Positions 1 to 7,792 of a stretch of 64,000 bases of DNA are shown in pieces. The position numbers were made by a program, and so were the translations under genes. Each line of letters begins with the position of its first letter. Within the stretch, counting starts at the first letter, position 1. The notes under the pieces were generated by a model. That model was not told the origin of the DNA, ran no database searches, and saw only the letters and a list, made by a program, of their open reading frames with translations. Source of the DNA: CAJWOS01 sp964502005 (GTDB taxonomy: Bacteria; Myxococcota_A; UBA796; UBA2385); contig CAZCUX010000005.1 in NCBI GenBank assembly GCA_964502005.1, forward strand, positions 1 through 64,000, given 5' to 3'.

Positions 1-1
1 C

Positions 2-1139
2 GCCGCCCCCCCCGGCGGCTCCCCCGGCGGCAGCACGGGCGGCTCGAGAGGAGGTTCGACGGGCGGCTCCACCGGAGGTTCGACGGGAGGCAGCACGGGC
101 GGTTCCACAGGTGGAACGACGGATACGGGCGGTGCCGACACCGGCGGTTGGGACACCGGCGGTTCGACAGGCGGTTCGACGGGCGGCTCCACCGGCGGGT
201 CGACGGGCGGCTCTACGGGCGGCAGCACGGGCGGCAGCACGGGCGGTTCGACGGGCGGCTCTACGGGCGGCAGCACGGGCGGTTCCACAGGTGGAACGAC
301 GGATACGGGCGGCTGGGACACCGGCGGTTGGGACACCGGCGGTTCGACAGGCGGTTCGACGGGCGGCTCTACCGGCGGTTCGACGGGCGGCAGCACGGGC
401 GGCTCTACGGGCGGCAGCACGGGCGGTTCGACAGGCGGTTCGACAGGCGGTTCGACAGGCGGCAGCACGGGCGGCAGCACGGGCGGCTCGACGGGCGGTT
501 CGTCTGACACGGGCGGTTGGGACACCGGCGGTTCCGTTGGCGGTTCGACGGGCGGGTCGGACGGCTCCGGCGGAAGTGACGGAGAAGGGGGGGCGTGGGA
601 CGGTGTCCTCGACGATGGCGCTGGCTCTTTCCCGCATACGACGCCTGGTGGGTCTTCGGACGGCGGAAGTGGTGCCGCTGATGGCACCGGCAGTGANNNN
701 NNNNNNNNNNNNNNNNNNNNNNNNNNNNNNNNNNNNNNNNNNNNNNNNNNNNNNNNNNNNNNNNNNNNNNNNNNNNNNNNNNNNNNNNNNNNNNNNCGGC
801 AGCGCGGGCGCCGATGGCACCGGCAGTGACGGCAGCGCGGGCGCCGATGGCACCGGCAGTGACGGCAGCGCGGGCGCCGATGGCGAAGATACCAACGGAA
901 TTACCGGCGAGACAGACTCCGCATTGGGCGATGGAAATGAAAATGTCGACGTCGAGGTGTCCGTCGATGGCCTCAATGGGGACCTGGCCTCAGAAGACGG
1001 GAAGGGTGACCCAAGCTGCGGGTGCGCGTCGTCGCCGCAGCGGTCGGGACTCGCGCTTTGGATGCCCTTGTTGTTGGGCGCGCTGGCATTGGGGACCCGT
1101 CGACGCCGCGCAGTGACCCTGGACCGCGCGAACGACTGA
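2..1139 (+). CDS. Gly-Ser-Thr repeat surface protein with MYXO-CTERM-like tag (5' partial, interrupted by gap)
   Basis: The frame entering from the left edge reads as a long run of GGST repeats broken by short TDTGGWDTGG blocks, then a DGSGGSDGEGG region. After the run of N it continues as a (GSAGADGTGSD)n repeat, an acidic stretch and a C-terminal sorting region: a CGCA motif, a hydrophobic helix (about residues ALWMPLLLGALAL) and an RRRR cluster near the stop at 1137-1139. That tripartite end matches MYXO-CTERM-type signals known from myxobacterial surface proteins. The repeat frame before the gap (codons starting at 2) and the tail frame after it (codons starting at 798) differ by one base, so the 100 N is a placeholder and the true gap is a multiple of three if the gene is intact. 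The N-terminus lies outside the window. Probably a surface-anchored, low-complexity stalk or adhesin; function unknown. Confidence 0.7.
   Translation, partial: PPPPAAPPAAARAAREEVRRAAPPEVRREAARAVPQVERRIRAVPTPAVGTPAVRQAVRRAAPPAGRRAALRAAARAAARAVRRAALRAAARAVPQVERRIRAAGTPAVGTPAVRQAVRRAALPAVRRAAARAALRAAARAVRQAVRQAVRQAAARAAARAARRAVRLTRAVGTPAVPLAVRRAGRTAPAEVTEKGGRGTVSSTMALALSRIRRLVGLRTAEVVPLMAPAVXXXXXXXXXXXXXXXXXXXXXXXXXXXXXXXXXXGSAGADGTGSDGSAGADGTGSDGSAGADGEDTNGITGETDSALGDGNENVDVEVSVDGLNGDLASEDGKGDPSCGCASSPQRSGLALWMPLLLGALALGTRRRRAVTLDRAND
14..560 (+). repeat. GGST-encoding tandem repeat tract
   Basis: About 180 codons of near-perfect 12-bp units (ggcggttcgacg and variants ggcagcacg, ggctctacg) with two longer inserted blocks at roughly 109-170 and 289-345 that are near copies of each other (ggtggaacgacggatacgggcgg and following). 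This is coding repeat expansion inside the surface-protein gene and the likely cause of the nearby assembly gap. Confidence 0.85.
697..796. other. Scaffold gap (100 N, length arbitrary)
   Basis: Exactly 100 unresolved bases inside a repeat-rich coding region. The same 33-bp-type unit (gatggcaccggcagtga) flanks both sides, so a short-read assembler probably collapsed or broke here. Reading frames on the two sides fit only if the real gap is 3n bases rather than 100. Confidence 0.95.
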
Positions 1140-1156
1140 CCGGGCTGCGCGTCGCC

Positions 1157-1181
1157 AAGAGGGCCCCAGCGGCCCTCTTTT
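1157..1181. terminator. Rho-independent terminator between convergent genes
   Basis: A perfect 9-bp stem, AAGAGGGCC / GGCCCTCTT, with loop CCAGC, followed by Ts. It lies 17 bases after the surface-protein stop and before the stop of the facing lipoprotein gene; the A-rich left arm could let it work in both directions. Confidence 0.8.
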
Positions 1182-1212
1182 GCGTGGCGGACGATGTCGA
1201 CGATAGGGGGCG

Positions 1213-1629
1213 CTATTTATCGATGCGCGCGAATTCCCAATCGTCGAGGTCGGAGTCGTCGCAGACCATTCGGTCGCCGTCGACATCGCAGTCAAGGTCG
1301 AAAAAATCGGATGCCGAGAGCTCAAAGCCTCCGTCAGATTCTACATTCCCGACAATTTCGCCTTCGTCTGATTCAGTAGTAGTTTCACCGTCGATGGTTT
1401 CGGTTGTCGACATAGAGACGGTGCCGGAAATGTCGTCACCATCGCGGGAAAGGTCGAGAGTGACCGCCAGCGAACGCTCGACACCATTGGACTCGACGTG
1501 CAGGGCAGTCCAAGTCGTGTCGACTAGCTCCCATGTGCCGTCAATCTTGGGACCGCATGCTGAGCAAACCACTCCTACGGCGAGGATGGCCCCAAATGCG
1601 GGGAATGCGGAAGAGATTGGTCGTTTCAT
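1213..1629 (-). CDS. Small exported lipoprotein, unknown function
   Basis: 138 residues starting at the ATG at 1629, chosen because CGGAGACCC lies just upstream and because the first residues form a signal peptide (MKRPISS, hydrophobic AILAVGVVCSAC). The Cys after CSA is a plausible though non-canonical lipidation site (Cys at -3). After it comes KIDGTWELVDTTW, a pattern seen in lipocalin-like or META-like exported proteins that begin with a GTW strand, then an acidic, Thr-rich stretch and a C-terminus with three Asp-rich segments and two Cys. It faces the Gly-rich surface gene across a terminator and diverges from apaG. Function not recognised. Confidence 0.6.
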   Translation of the reverse strand: MKRPISSAFPAFGAILAVGVVCSACGPKIDGTWELVDTTWTALHVESNGVERSLAVTLDLSRDGDDISGTVSMSTTETIDGETTTESDEGEIVGNVESDGGFELSASDFFDLDCDVDGDRMVCDDSDLDDWEFARIDK

Positions 1630-1717
1630 TGGGTCTCCGGACTGCACCACGAACAATGTGACCGATTTTTCGGCCTGCGTCACGGGCATCGGGGTAAGCA
1701 GAGGGTCGGAGGTACAT

Positions 1718-2116
1718 ATGGAGTGGAGTATCGGAAGCGAAGCTGTCACGCGGGGCGTTCGGGTGTCCGTAAGGACCGTGTTTCTCGCAGACCATTCAGA
1801 TCCCGCGAATGATTATTGGATGTATGCCTACGAAGTGACGCTCACCAACGAAGGGAGCGAGATGGTGCAGTTGTTGCGGCGCCATTGGATCATCACAAAC
1901 TTTCATGGCGTCGAGGAGCACGTTCGTGGGCCGGGTGTGGTGGGAGAAACGCCGCGAATCGCACCCGGTCAGTCGTATGTCTACACGTCCGGTTGCCCCA
2001 TCGAGACGGTCGTGGGGACGATGCATGGCTCGTTTCAGATGGTGACGGCGTCCGGCGAGGAGTTTGACGCCGAAGTCGCTCCGTTCACGCTGGCCCAACC
2101 CTACGCGGTGAACTGA
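1718..2116 (+). CDS. apaG: ApaG domain protein
   Basis: 132 residues. The start at 1718 is preceded by GGAGG (1708-1712). The sequence follows the ApaG family: VSVRTVFLADHS near the N-terminus, YEVTLTNEGSEMVQLLRRHWII in the core (split here for length: YEVTLTNEG then VQLLRRHWII), the ViTN.HGVEEHVRGPGVVGE-type loop, and PGQSYVYTSGCPI followed by GTMHGSFQM. These are the conserved beta-sandwich elements of ApaG, a small protein linked in enterobacteria to cobalt/magnesium resistance and diadenosine-tetraphosphate metabolism; its biochemical role is not settled. The nth gene begins three bases after the stop, so the two are probably co-transcribed. Confidence 0.9.
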   Translation: MEWSIGSEAVTRGVRVSVRTVFLADHSDPANDYWMYAYEVTLTNEGSEMVQLLRRHWIITNFHGVEEHVRGPGVVGETPRIAPGQSYVYTSGCPIETVVGTMHGSFQMVTASGEEFDAEVAPFTLAQPYAVN

Positions 2117-2119
2117 GCC

Positions 2120-2809
2120 ATGGGGATGTCCTACGAACAGCGCTGCGCGCGGATTCAGCAGCAGCTCGACGCGCTTTATCCCGAGACGCCTGTGCCGCTC
2201 GACCACGCGGACCCCTTCACGTTGTTGGTGGCTGTCATGTTGTCAGCGCAGACGACGGACAAGAAGGTCAATGAGGTCACGCCAGCGTTGTTTGCACGGG
2301 CGCCAGGGCCGGTCGAGATGGCGGCCATGGAGGTCGACGAAATTCGGGAGTACATTCGCGCAATTGGCTTGGCGCCGACGAAAGCGAAGAATCTCCAAAA
2401 AATGGCGTCGTTGTTGTTGGAGCGGCATGGGGGAACGGTGCCCGCCGACATGGATGCGCTGGAGGCGCTTCCGGGTGTGGGCCACAAGACGGCCAGTGTG
2501 GTCATGGCGCAGGCTTTTGGTGTTCCAGCGTTTCCCGTCGACACCCACATTCACCGTTTGGCTGCACGGTGGGGCTTGTCGAAAGGAAAGAACGTTGCAG
2601 AGACGGAGCGCGACCTCAAGCGAAGCTTTTCGCCCGAGACATGGAACCGGTTGCACCTGCAAATCATCTTCTTTGGGCGAGAATACTGTCCCGCGCTTCG
2701 GCACGACGCCCAGGCCTGCCCGATTTGTTCGTGGGCGATGGCACCCCCATCAACAGACAACGCAGCGAAGGCCAAACCACGCGTGAAAAAAGTCCGCAAT
2801 TCGGGCTAA
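2120..2809 (+). CDS. nth: Endonuclease III (DNA glycosylase/AP lyase)
   Basis: 229 residues, standard length for Nth, which removes oxidised pyrimidines and cleaves the abasic site. The helix-hairpin-helix LEALPGVGHKTASV contains the catalytic Lys, and the catalytic Asp is in VDTHIHRLAARWGL. The N-terminal VAVMLSAQTTDKKVN segment is also typical. The iron-sulfur region is unusual: after GREYC there are nine residues, then CPIC, and no fourth Cys follows, whereas the classical pattern is C-x6-C-x2-C-x5-C. The cluster may be absent or differently ligated. The tail is Lys/Arg-rich. It starts 3 bases after apaG; ATG at 2126 is an alternative start. Confidence 0.9.
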   Translation: MGMSYEQRCARIQQQLDALYPETPVPLDHADPFTLLVAVMLSAQTTDKKVNEVTPALFARAPGPVEMAAMEVDEIREYIRAIGLAPTKAKNLQKMASLLLERHGGTVPADMDALEALPGVGHKTASVVMAQAFGVPAFPVDTHIHRLAARWGLSKGKNVAETERDLKRSFSPETWNRLHLQIIFFGREYCPALRHDAQACPICSWAMAPPSTDNAAKAKPRVKKVRNSG

Positions 2810-2891
2810 GAATCGTGGGTCGGGCTGTGTTCTGGCAGTAGTATTGTGTTTGCTTGGCGTTGCCGCGTGGGTGCCGACGCAAGGAGAGTTT

Positions 2892-4535
2892 GTGGAGTTG
2901 GCAGTATTTCAAGGCTTGGTGTTGCTCATGGTGGCCGCTGTCGTCGGAATGGGCGCGCGACGGCTACGCTTGCCCTATACGTTGGCGTTGGTAGTGGCCG
3001 GAATCGCGCTGGGGTTCGCGCGAATACCGGAGTTAGCGGACATCCACCTTACGCCTGACCTCTTGTTGGCCATTTTCTTGCCCGCGTTGTTGTTTGAGGC
3101 CGCATACCATGTCGAGTTCGAGAAGTTTCGGCGAAATGCGGGCGTAATTTTATTGCTCGCCGTCCCAGGGGTCTTGATTTCGGTGGTTGTGACCGCCATC
3201 TTGGCCTGGCCGTTGATGTGGGCCGCCGGTTTGTCTCTTACGCTTGGCGCGTGCTTTCTTTTGGCGTCGATGGTCGCCGCTACCGACCCGATTTCTGTGC
3301 TCTCTTTGTTTCGCAGTTTGGGGGTCAACCGGCGGCTCTACCTCTTGGTAGAAGGGGAGAGCTTGCTCAATGATGGCGTGGCCGTGGTCGCGTTCATTAT
3401 CGTCGCTGCGACTCTTGCGGTGCCTACCGGCCATGGCGCTGCCCATGAGATTCATGGCATCGCAGAGGGCATTTGGTTTGCGGTGCATACATTTGTTTGG
3501 ATGGTCGGAGCAGGACTTGCGATTGGGGCGGCACTGGGCGGTGCAATTAGCGTTTTGACGAGGCAAATCGACGACCGGCTCGTGGAAACCACCCTGAGCT
3601 TTGTGCTCGCCTATGGCTCGTTTTTGTTGGCCGAGCATGTGCATGCGTCGGGCGTTTTGGCGTGTGTTGCGGCGGGCATTACGTTGGGTAGCTTCGGGTC
3701 TCGGTTCGGCATGAGCCCGGCTACACGCCTCGCGATTGCTGACTTTTGGGAGTTTTTGGCGTTTTTTAGCAACTCGATGGTATTCCTGCTGGTTGGCCTA
3801 GAACTGGATGTGCCGCAGTTGTGGGGCGTTGCGGTACCCGTGCTGCTCGTCTTTGTGGCGCTGGTCGCGGGCCGTGCAGTGGCGGTGTATTCGTTGGCTC
3901 CGTTGGGTCCGCGGCTCGGAAGTGAAGGAATCCCGCGCGCTTGGCGTCATGTGTTGGTTTGGGGTGGTCTGCGTGGCAGCTTGAGTATGGTGTTGGTGGT
4001 GGGGCTTCCCGTCGATTGGGAACCGCGAAACACACTCCTGCTGCTGGTTTTTGGGGTCGTGAGCTGCTCTTTGTTCTTGCAAGGACTGACCATGGGCCCC
4101 CTTCTGCGCCTCCTTGGGCTTGCGGGAACGGCTCATACGCAAGATGCGGTCGACGTTGCGCGGGCGCGGGCGCGGATGGCTGCCGAGGCGCTACACGAGG
4201 TCGAAAAGCAGCGGGAAGTAGGCGCGTTGACCGCTACCACCGCCGACCGCCTCGCGGCCTTGTATCGGCAGCGGAAGGCGGACGAAATCGCACGGGCGGA
4301 CGGACTTGCCGGTCCCGAAATGGAGGTGGAGCGACTCCAAAATGCAGCGCTTCACTTGTTGGTTGTCGAGGAGGAAGCACTTCGCCACGCAGTCGATGAA
4401 GGCGCGATTTCTCGTGAGGTGGCCCATTCCTTGTTTGCCGAATTGGCCGCCAAACGGGAGGAGCTTCGCCACGGCGACGAAGGTCCAGACAGCTTGCGTG
4501 CAGCGGTCGATTCCGTCGTGCCCGACATTCGGTAG
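2892..4535 (+). CDS. CPA1-family Na+/H+ antiporter
   Basis: 547 residues if GTG 2892 is used; AAGGAG sits five bases upstream, which is better than the upstream ATG at 2844. About twelve hydrophobic segments cover the first 420 residues. Diagnostic motifs are DLLLAIFLPALLFEAAYH, the ATDPISVLSLFRSLG segment, and LVEGESLLNDGVAVVAF, the conserved acidic ion-binding region of NhaP/NHE-type exchangers, plus WGGLRGSLSMVL late in the membrane part. A soluble C-terminal tail of about 120 residues is helical and charged and is probably regulatory. It should exchange cytoplasmic Na+ (or K+) for H+ across the inner membrane. It ends at a strong bidirectional terminator. Confidence 0.88.
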   Translation: MELAVFQGLVLLMVAAVVGMGARRLRLPYTLALVVAGIALGFARIPELADIHLTPDLLLAIFLPALLFEAAYHVEFEKFRRNAGVILLLAVPGVLISVVVTAILAWPLMWAAGLSLTLGACFLLASMVAATDPISVLSLFRSLGVNRRLYLLVEGESLLNDGVAVVAFIIVAATLAVPTGHGAAHEIHGIAEGIWFAVHTFVWMVGAGLAIGAALGGAISVLTRQIDDRLVETTLSFVLAYGSFLLAEHVHASGVLACVAAGITLGSFGSRFGMSPATRLAIADFWEFLAFFSNSMVFLLVGLELDVPQLWGVAVPVLLVFVALVAGRAVAVYSLAPLGPRLGSEGIPRAWRHVLVWGGLRGSLSMVLVVGLPVDWEPRNTLLLLVFGVVSCSLFLQGLTMGPLLRLLGLAGTAHTQDAVDVARARARMAAEALHEVEKQREVGALTATTADRLAALYRQRKADEIARADGLAGPEMEVERLQNAALHLLVVEEEALRHAVDEGAISREVAHSLFAELAAKREELRHGDEGPDSLRAAVDSVVPDIR

Positions 4536-4568
4536 CCGCGAGCCGCGACGCTGGTCAGAAAACAAAAA

Positions 4569-4605
4569 GGACCGCGAAGACAGTGCCTTCGCGGTCCTGA
4601 TTTTT
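4569..4605. terminator. Bidirectional terminator
   Basis: An 11-bp perfect stem, GGACCGCGAAG / CTTCGCGGTCC, with a 7-base loop, preceded by AACAAAAA and followed by TGATTTTT. It lies between the convergent antiporter and acyl-CoA synthetase genes and has U-tracts on both strands. Confidence 0.9.
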
Positions 4606-4615
4606 GGGGCGGGCG

Positions 4616-6448
4616 CTATTTCTTTCGCTTGTACATCTCTTCAATCGTGTCGGCGTAGCGCTCGTAGACAACCTTGCGCTTCACTTTGAGCGAGGCCGTC
4701 AAGAGTCCGCTGTCAACGGTCATGGGAGGCACAACGCTGAAATACTTGATGGTTTCGTAGCTCGCGAGCTTGGTATTGCACTCGTCGAGGTGTGCCTGAA
4801 TTGCCGCCTTCACAGCGTCCGACTGTGGGTCGGCGGCATTGCCCGTTTGCTTGGCCCATTCGGCCAGCTCTTCGGGGTCAACGGCGACCAGCGCGGTGAC
4901 GAAGTTGCGCGTGTCTGCGACGGTGACTGCCTCTTGAATGATAGGCATGTTCTTGAGCAGACCTTCGAGCTTGGCCGGCGCAATGTATTTGCCGCCGGAG
5001 GTCTTCATGAGCTCCTTTTTGCGGCCAGTAATCTTTACAAAGCCCTCGGAGTCCTTCGAACCGAGGTCGCCGGTGTGGAACCAGCCCGCGTCGTCGAACG
5101 CCTCTGCCGTGGCGTCTTCGCGGTTCAGGTAGCCCGCGGTGATGTTTGGACCCTTCGCCAAGATTTCGCCGTCATCCGCAATGCGAATCTGCACATTCGG
5201 GAACGCGAGACCGACGGTTCCAAGCTTCATGCGGCCGGGGAGGTTCGACGTGAGGCCAGGACAGGTCTCTGTGAGGCCGTAGGCTTCGAGAAGGTCCAGT
5301 CCAAGCGCCAAGAAGAACTCATGGACTTCGACAGACAGCGGTGCCGAACCGGACAAAAGAATCGCGGCACGGTCCATACCGAGCTTGTCGCGAAGTTTCG
5401 ACAACACCACCTTGTCGGCGAGGTTGTACATGAGCTGCGTCCATGCGGGAATCGGCTGACCCGTCATGCGGTAAGGAACGGTGGCCTTGCCTGCGTTGAG
5501 CGCCCAGTGGAAAATCTTTTGGCGGGTCGCCGGCGCGCTCGCGACGGTCGACTCGATGCGGGACTTCATCTTCTCGAACACGCGCGGTGCGGCGGGGAAG
5601 AAGCCCGGACGGCTCGCGCGAAGGTCGTCGCCGAGGGTGGGCACGCTCGAAATGACGATAGGCGCGTCGAAGTAGGGGCCTGCAAGCTCGATGAGGCGGC
5701 CAAAGGAGTGCGCAAGAGGCAGGAACAAGAACAGGCCGCCGTCCTGCATTTTGGCCGTAATTACGCCGCATTCTTCCACGGCTTCGAGCATCGCCAACAT
5801 GTTGCCGGAGGTCTGGATGACGCCCTTGGGGGGGCCCGTGGTGCCGCTTGTGTAGGTGTACGTGGCGGTATCGCCTCGCTGAAGGTCTTTGGTGCGACGG
5901 TCGCGCTCGGCGAGGGTTTGTTCGAGCATCCGTCCGCCGCGCGCTTCAAGGTCGGCGAGGCTCTCCCAGTCGTCGGCGGGGTCGATGCCCTTGGGGTCCA
6001 TGACGACGATGTGCTTCAGCTTGACTTGGTCGGCGGTGTACTTGGTGTCGAAGAACTCGAAGCCACCACGGATTTCGCGTACCTTTTCTAGTTGGGACTT
6101 GTTCTCCACGATAGCGATGACCGCTTCCGTGTCAACGTGGAGGTAGCCGATTTCCGGCGGGAGCAGTGTTGCGTACACCGGAACTGTACGCAGGGAAATA
6201 GAGAGCGCCGCGAAGTCGCAGGCAATCCAGTCTGCGCTTGTGTTGCCGAGAATCGCAATCGCTGCGTGATGGGGAAGGTTGTCCATCGCCGTCAGCAGAC
6301 CGGCTGCAATCCGCTCCATGCGGGTGCCAAGCTGTTTCCAGGTCGTGTCAACGTACGTTCCCGAGCCATCTTTGGCGCGAATTGCGACGTTGGAGGCGCT
6401 TTCCTTCACACGTTGAAGGAACATCCGGCCGAGGGTCTCGTGTGCCAT
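4616..6448 (-). CDS. Long-chain acyl-CoA synthetase (AMP-forming)
   Basis: 610 residues from ATG 6448, which has CGGAGA upstream. It belongs to the ANL adenylating superfamily, FadD15/ACSL-like branch: P-loop TYTYTSGTTGPPKGV near residue 180, the A5-like AYGLTETCPG, the AMP-binding GWFHTGDLGSKDSEGFVKITGRKKE region, and the C-terminal SGGKYIAPAKLE with the expected Lys motif. It activates fatty acids to acyl-adenylates and then CoA thioesters, feeding lipid synthesis or degradation. No signal peptide or membrane helix is obvious, so it is cytoplasmic or peripheral. A desaturase gene 4 kb away on the same strand may share lipid substrates, but they are not in one operon. Confidence 0.9.
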   Translation of the reverse strand: MAHETLGRMFLQRVKESASNVAIRAKDGSGTYVDTTWKQLGTRMERIAAGLLTAMDNLPHHAAIAILGNTSADWIACDFAALSISLRTVPVYATLLPPEIGYLHVDTEAVIAIVENKSQLEKVREIRGGFEFFDTKYTADQVKLKHIVVMDPKGIDPADDWESLADLEARGGRMLEQTLAERDRRTKDLQRGDTATYTYTSGTTGPPKGVIQTSGNMLAMLEAVEECGVITAKMQDGGLFLFLPLAHSFGRLIELAGPYFDAPIVISSVPTLGDDLRASRPGFFPAAPRVFEKMKSRIESTVASAPATRQKIFHWALNAGKATVPYRMTGQPIPAWTQLMYNLADKVVLSKLRDKLGMDRAAILLSGSAPLSVEVHEFFLALGLDLLEAYGLTETCPGLTSNLPGRMKLGTVGLAFPNVQIRIADDGEILAKGPNITAGYLNREDATAEAFDDAGWFHTGDLGSKDSEGFVKITGRKKELMKTSGGKYIAPAKLEGLLKNMPIIQEAVTVADTRNFVTALVAVDPEELAEWAKQTGNAADPQSDAVKAAIQAHLDECNTKLASYETIKYFSVVPPMTVDSGLLTASLKVKRKVVYERYADTIEEMYKRKK

Positions 6449-6589
6449 CCGAAGTCTCCGTGTGGGGCGCTTGCGCTGCCCCACGATGGGTCTGTGAACA
6501 ATCAGAGTATGACAAAAATGGGTGTATGTGGCGAATCGGTGGCAGGCAATTCCGCATGGGGCCCGAAAGCCTACCGTTGAAGGCGATTT

Positions 6590-7672
6590 TCATTCTGGCG
6601 GGTCGGGCTGGGAAACCAACGCGCGCCGCATCGCGACCTCGGCATCCTGCGCGGGGCCCAGCAACACTGCAACACGATTTCCGCCGGGCGTGACTTCGAG
6701 CAGGAGCTTGAGGACAACGGTCATCGGAACGCTCAACAACATTCCAGCCGGTCCCCACACAAATCCCCAGAAAAAGAGGCTGAGAATCACGACGAGCGGT
6801 GACAAGCCCAAGCGGCGCCCCAGCACGCGTGGTTCGATGATATTGCCGATACTGACGTTGACCACGATATAGCCCACCGCGATGCCCACGGCGGGTCCGA
6901 ACCCCAGCTGCACAAACGCGAGGGTGACCGCAGGAAGCGCAGCGACGATGCTTCCAATGCTCGGGACATAGTTGAACAGCAGCGCGACGACGCCCCAAAG
7001 CGCGGCGAAGTCGAGGCCAAAGATAGCGTTGATGATGCCCACCAATACGCCCGTCGCGACGCTCGCGACCGTCTTGATTGCGAGGTAGCGTTGGACCGTG
7101 CTCGCGCCTTCGACGAGGCTGCGGGTGATGGCGGAGTTTTCTCCGAAGACTACCTTGACTTTGTGGTCCAGCTCGGCGGCTTCGAGAAGTATGAACGCCG
7201 TGGTGATGACCACAATCGCCAATCTCGAAAGCACGGTCAACACAGCGCTCAAGGTCTGCCCGAGCGCGGTCAGCAAGGCGCCCGGGTCGACGAGGGAGCC
7301 CCCTTTTTCCAACGGGGGAGGGGGAAGCCCAATACGGGTCAGTGTTGCCACCGCGTCGTCAACCAGCGCGTCGAGTCGGCCTTGGTATTGGGGAATCGTC
7401 GCAGTGAACTGACGTACAGAGTCGCCCAGTAGCGCGGTCAATCCCAAGAGTGCGCCGGAGAGCGCGAATACGACGACAAGGACGGCCAACACCCTCGGTA
7501 CGCGCCAGTTCAGCAGGCGCTGGACCATCGGCTGACACAGAATCGCCAAAAACCCGGAGAAGAGCACTGGCAGAAGAATCTGGCTCGCAGCCTGCAGACC
7601 GGCGATAACCACAACAAGACTCGCGAGCGTGAGCAGGACGATCAACACTGCGGGTTGGGTGGGGGCGTTCAC
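6590..7672 (-). CDS. AI-2E family (PerM/UPF0118) membrane protein
   Basis: 360 residues with seven to eight membrane segments. It opens with two close helices, then a soluble helical loop at about 85-150, then the family signature AALWGVVALLFNYVPSIGSIVAALPAV and, near the end, FFWGFVWGPAGMLLSVPMTVVLKL. Members of this family export or exchange small solutes; individual proteins have been linked to AI-2 export or Na+/H+ antiport, so the substrate here cannot be named. ATG 7672 begins directly with the first hydrophobic helix. It stands alone between the acyl-CoA synthetase and the nucleotidase-like gene, all on the minus strand. Confidence 0.85.
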   Translation of the reverse strand: MNAPTQPAVLIVLLTLASLVVVIAGLQAASQILLPVLFSGFLAILCQPMVQRLLNWRVPRVLAVLVVVFALSGALLGLTALLGDSVRQFTATIPQYQGRLDALVDDAVATLTRIGLPPPPLEKGGSLVDPGALLTALGQTLSAVLTVLSRLAIVVITTAFILLEAAELDHKVKVVFGENSAITRSLVEGASTVQRYLAIKTVASVATGVLVGIINAIFGLDFAALWGVVALLFNYVPSIGSIVAALPAVTLAFVQLGFGPAVGIAVGYIVVNVSIGNIIEPRVLGRRLGLSPLVVILSLFFWGFVWGPAGMLLSVPMTVVLKLLLEVTPGGNRVAVLLGPAQDAEVAMRRALVSQPDPPE

Positions 7673-7792
7673 GGCGGAGTGTCTCCCGGTCGAATGTGTG
7701 CAGTTATCGAGTTTGTGGGCGACGGGGCATAGCCAGTGCGTGAGATTCGCATTCTTCCGTCGACGATACGTGGGCGCCGTGGGGGCGGGCGC

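Noticed and set aside
14..560. CRISPR-like periodic repeats
   Set aside because: The unit is 12 bp, in phase with codons and without unique spacers; it encodes GGST repeats.
1022..1717. Extension of the apaG frame by about 230 codons upstream
   Set aside because: It runs antisense to a clear lipoprotein gene, crosses a terminator and has no domain; GGAGG and the ApaG fold begin at 1718.
4604..6091. 495-codon open frame on the plus strand
   Set aside because: Exactly antisense to the acyl-CoA synthetase, low-complexity Arg/Val/Gly composition without motifs; typical of high-GC shadow frames.
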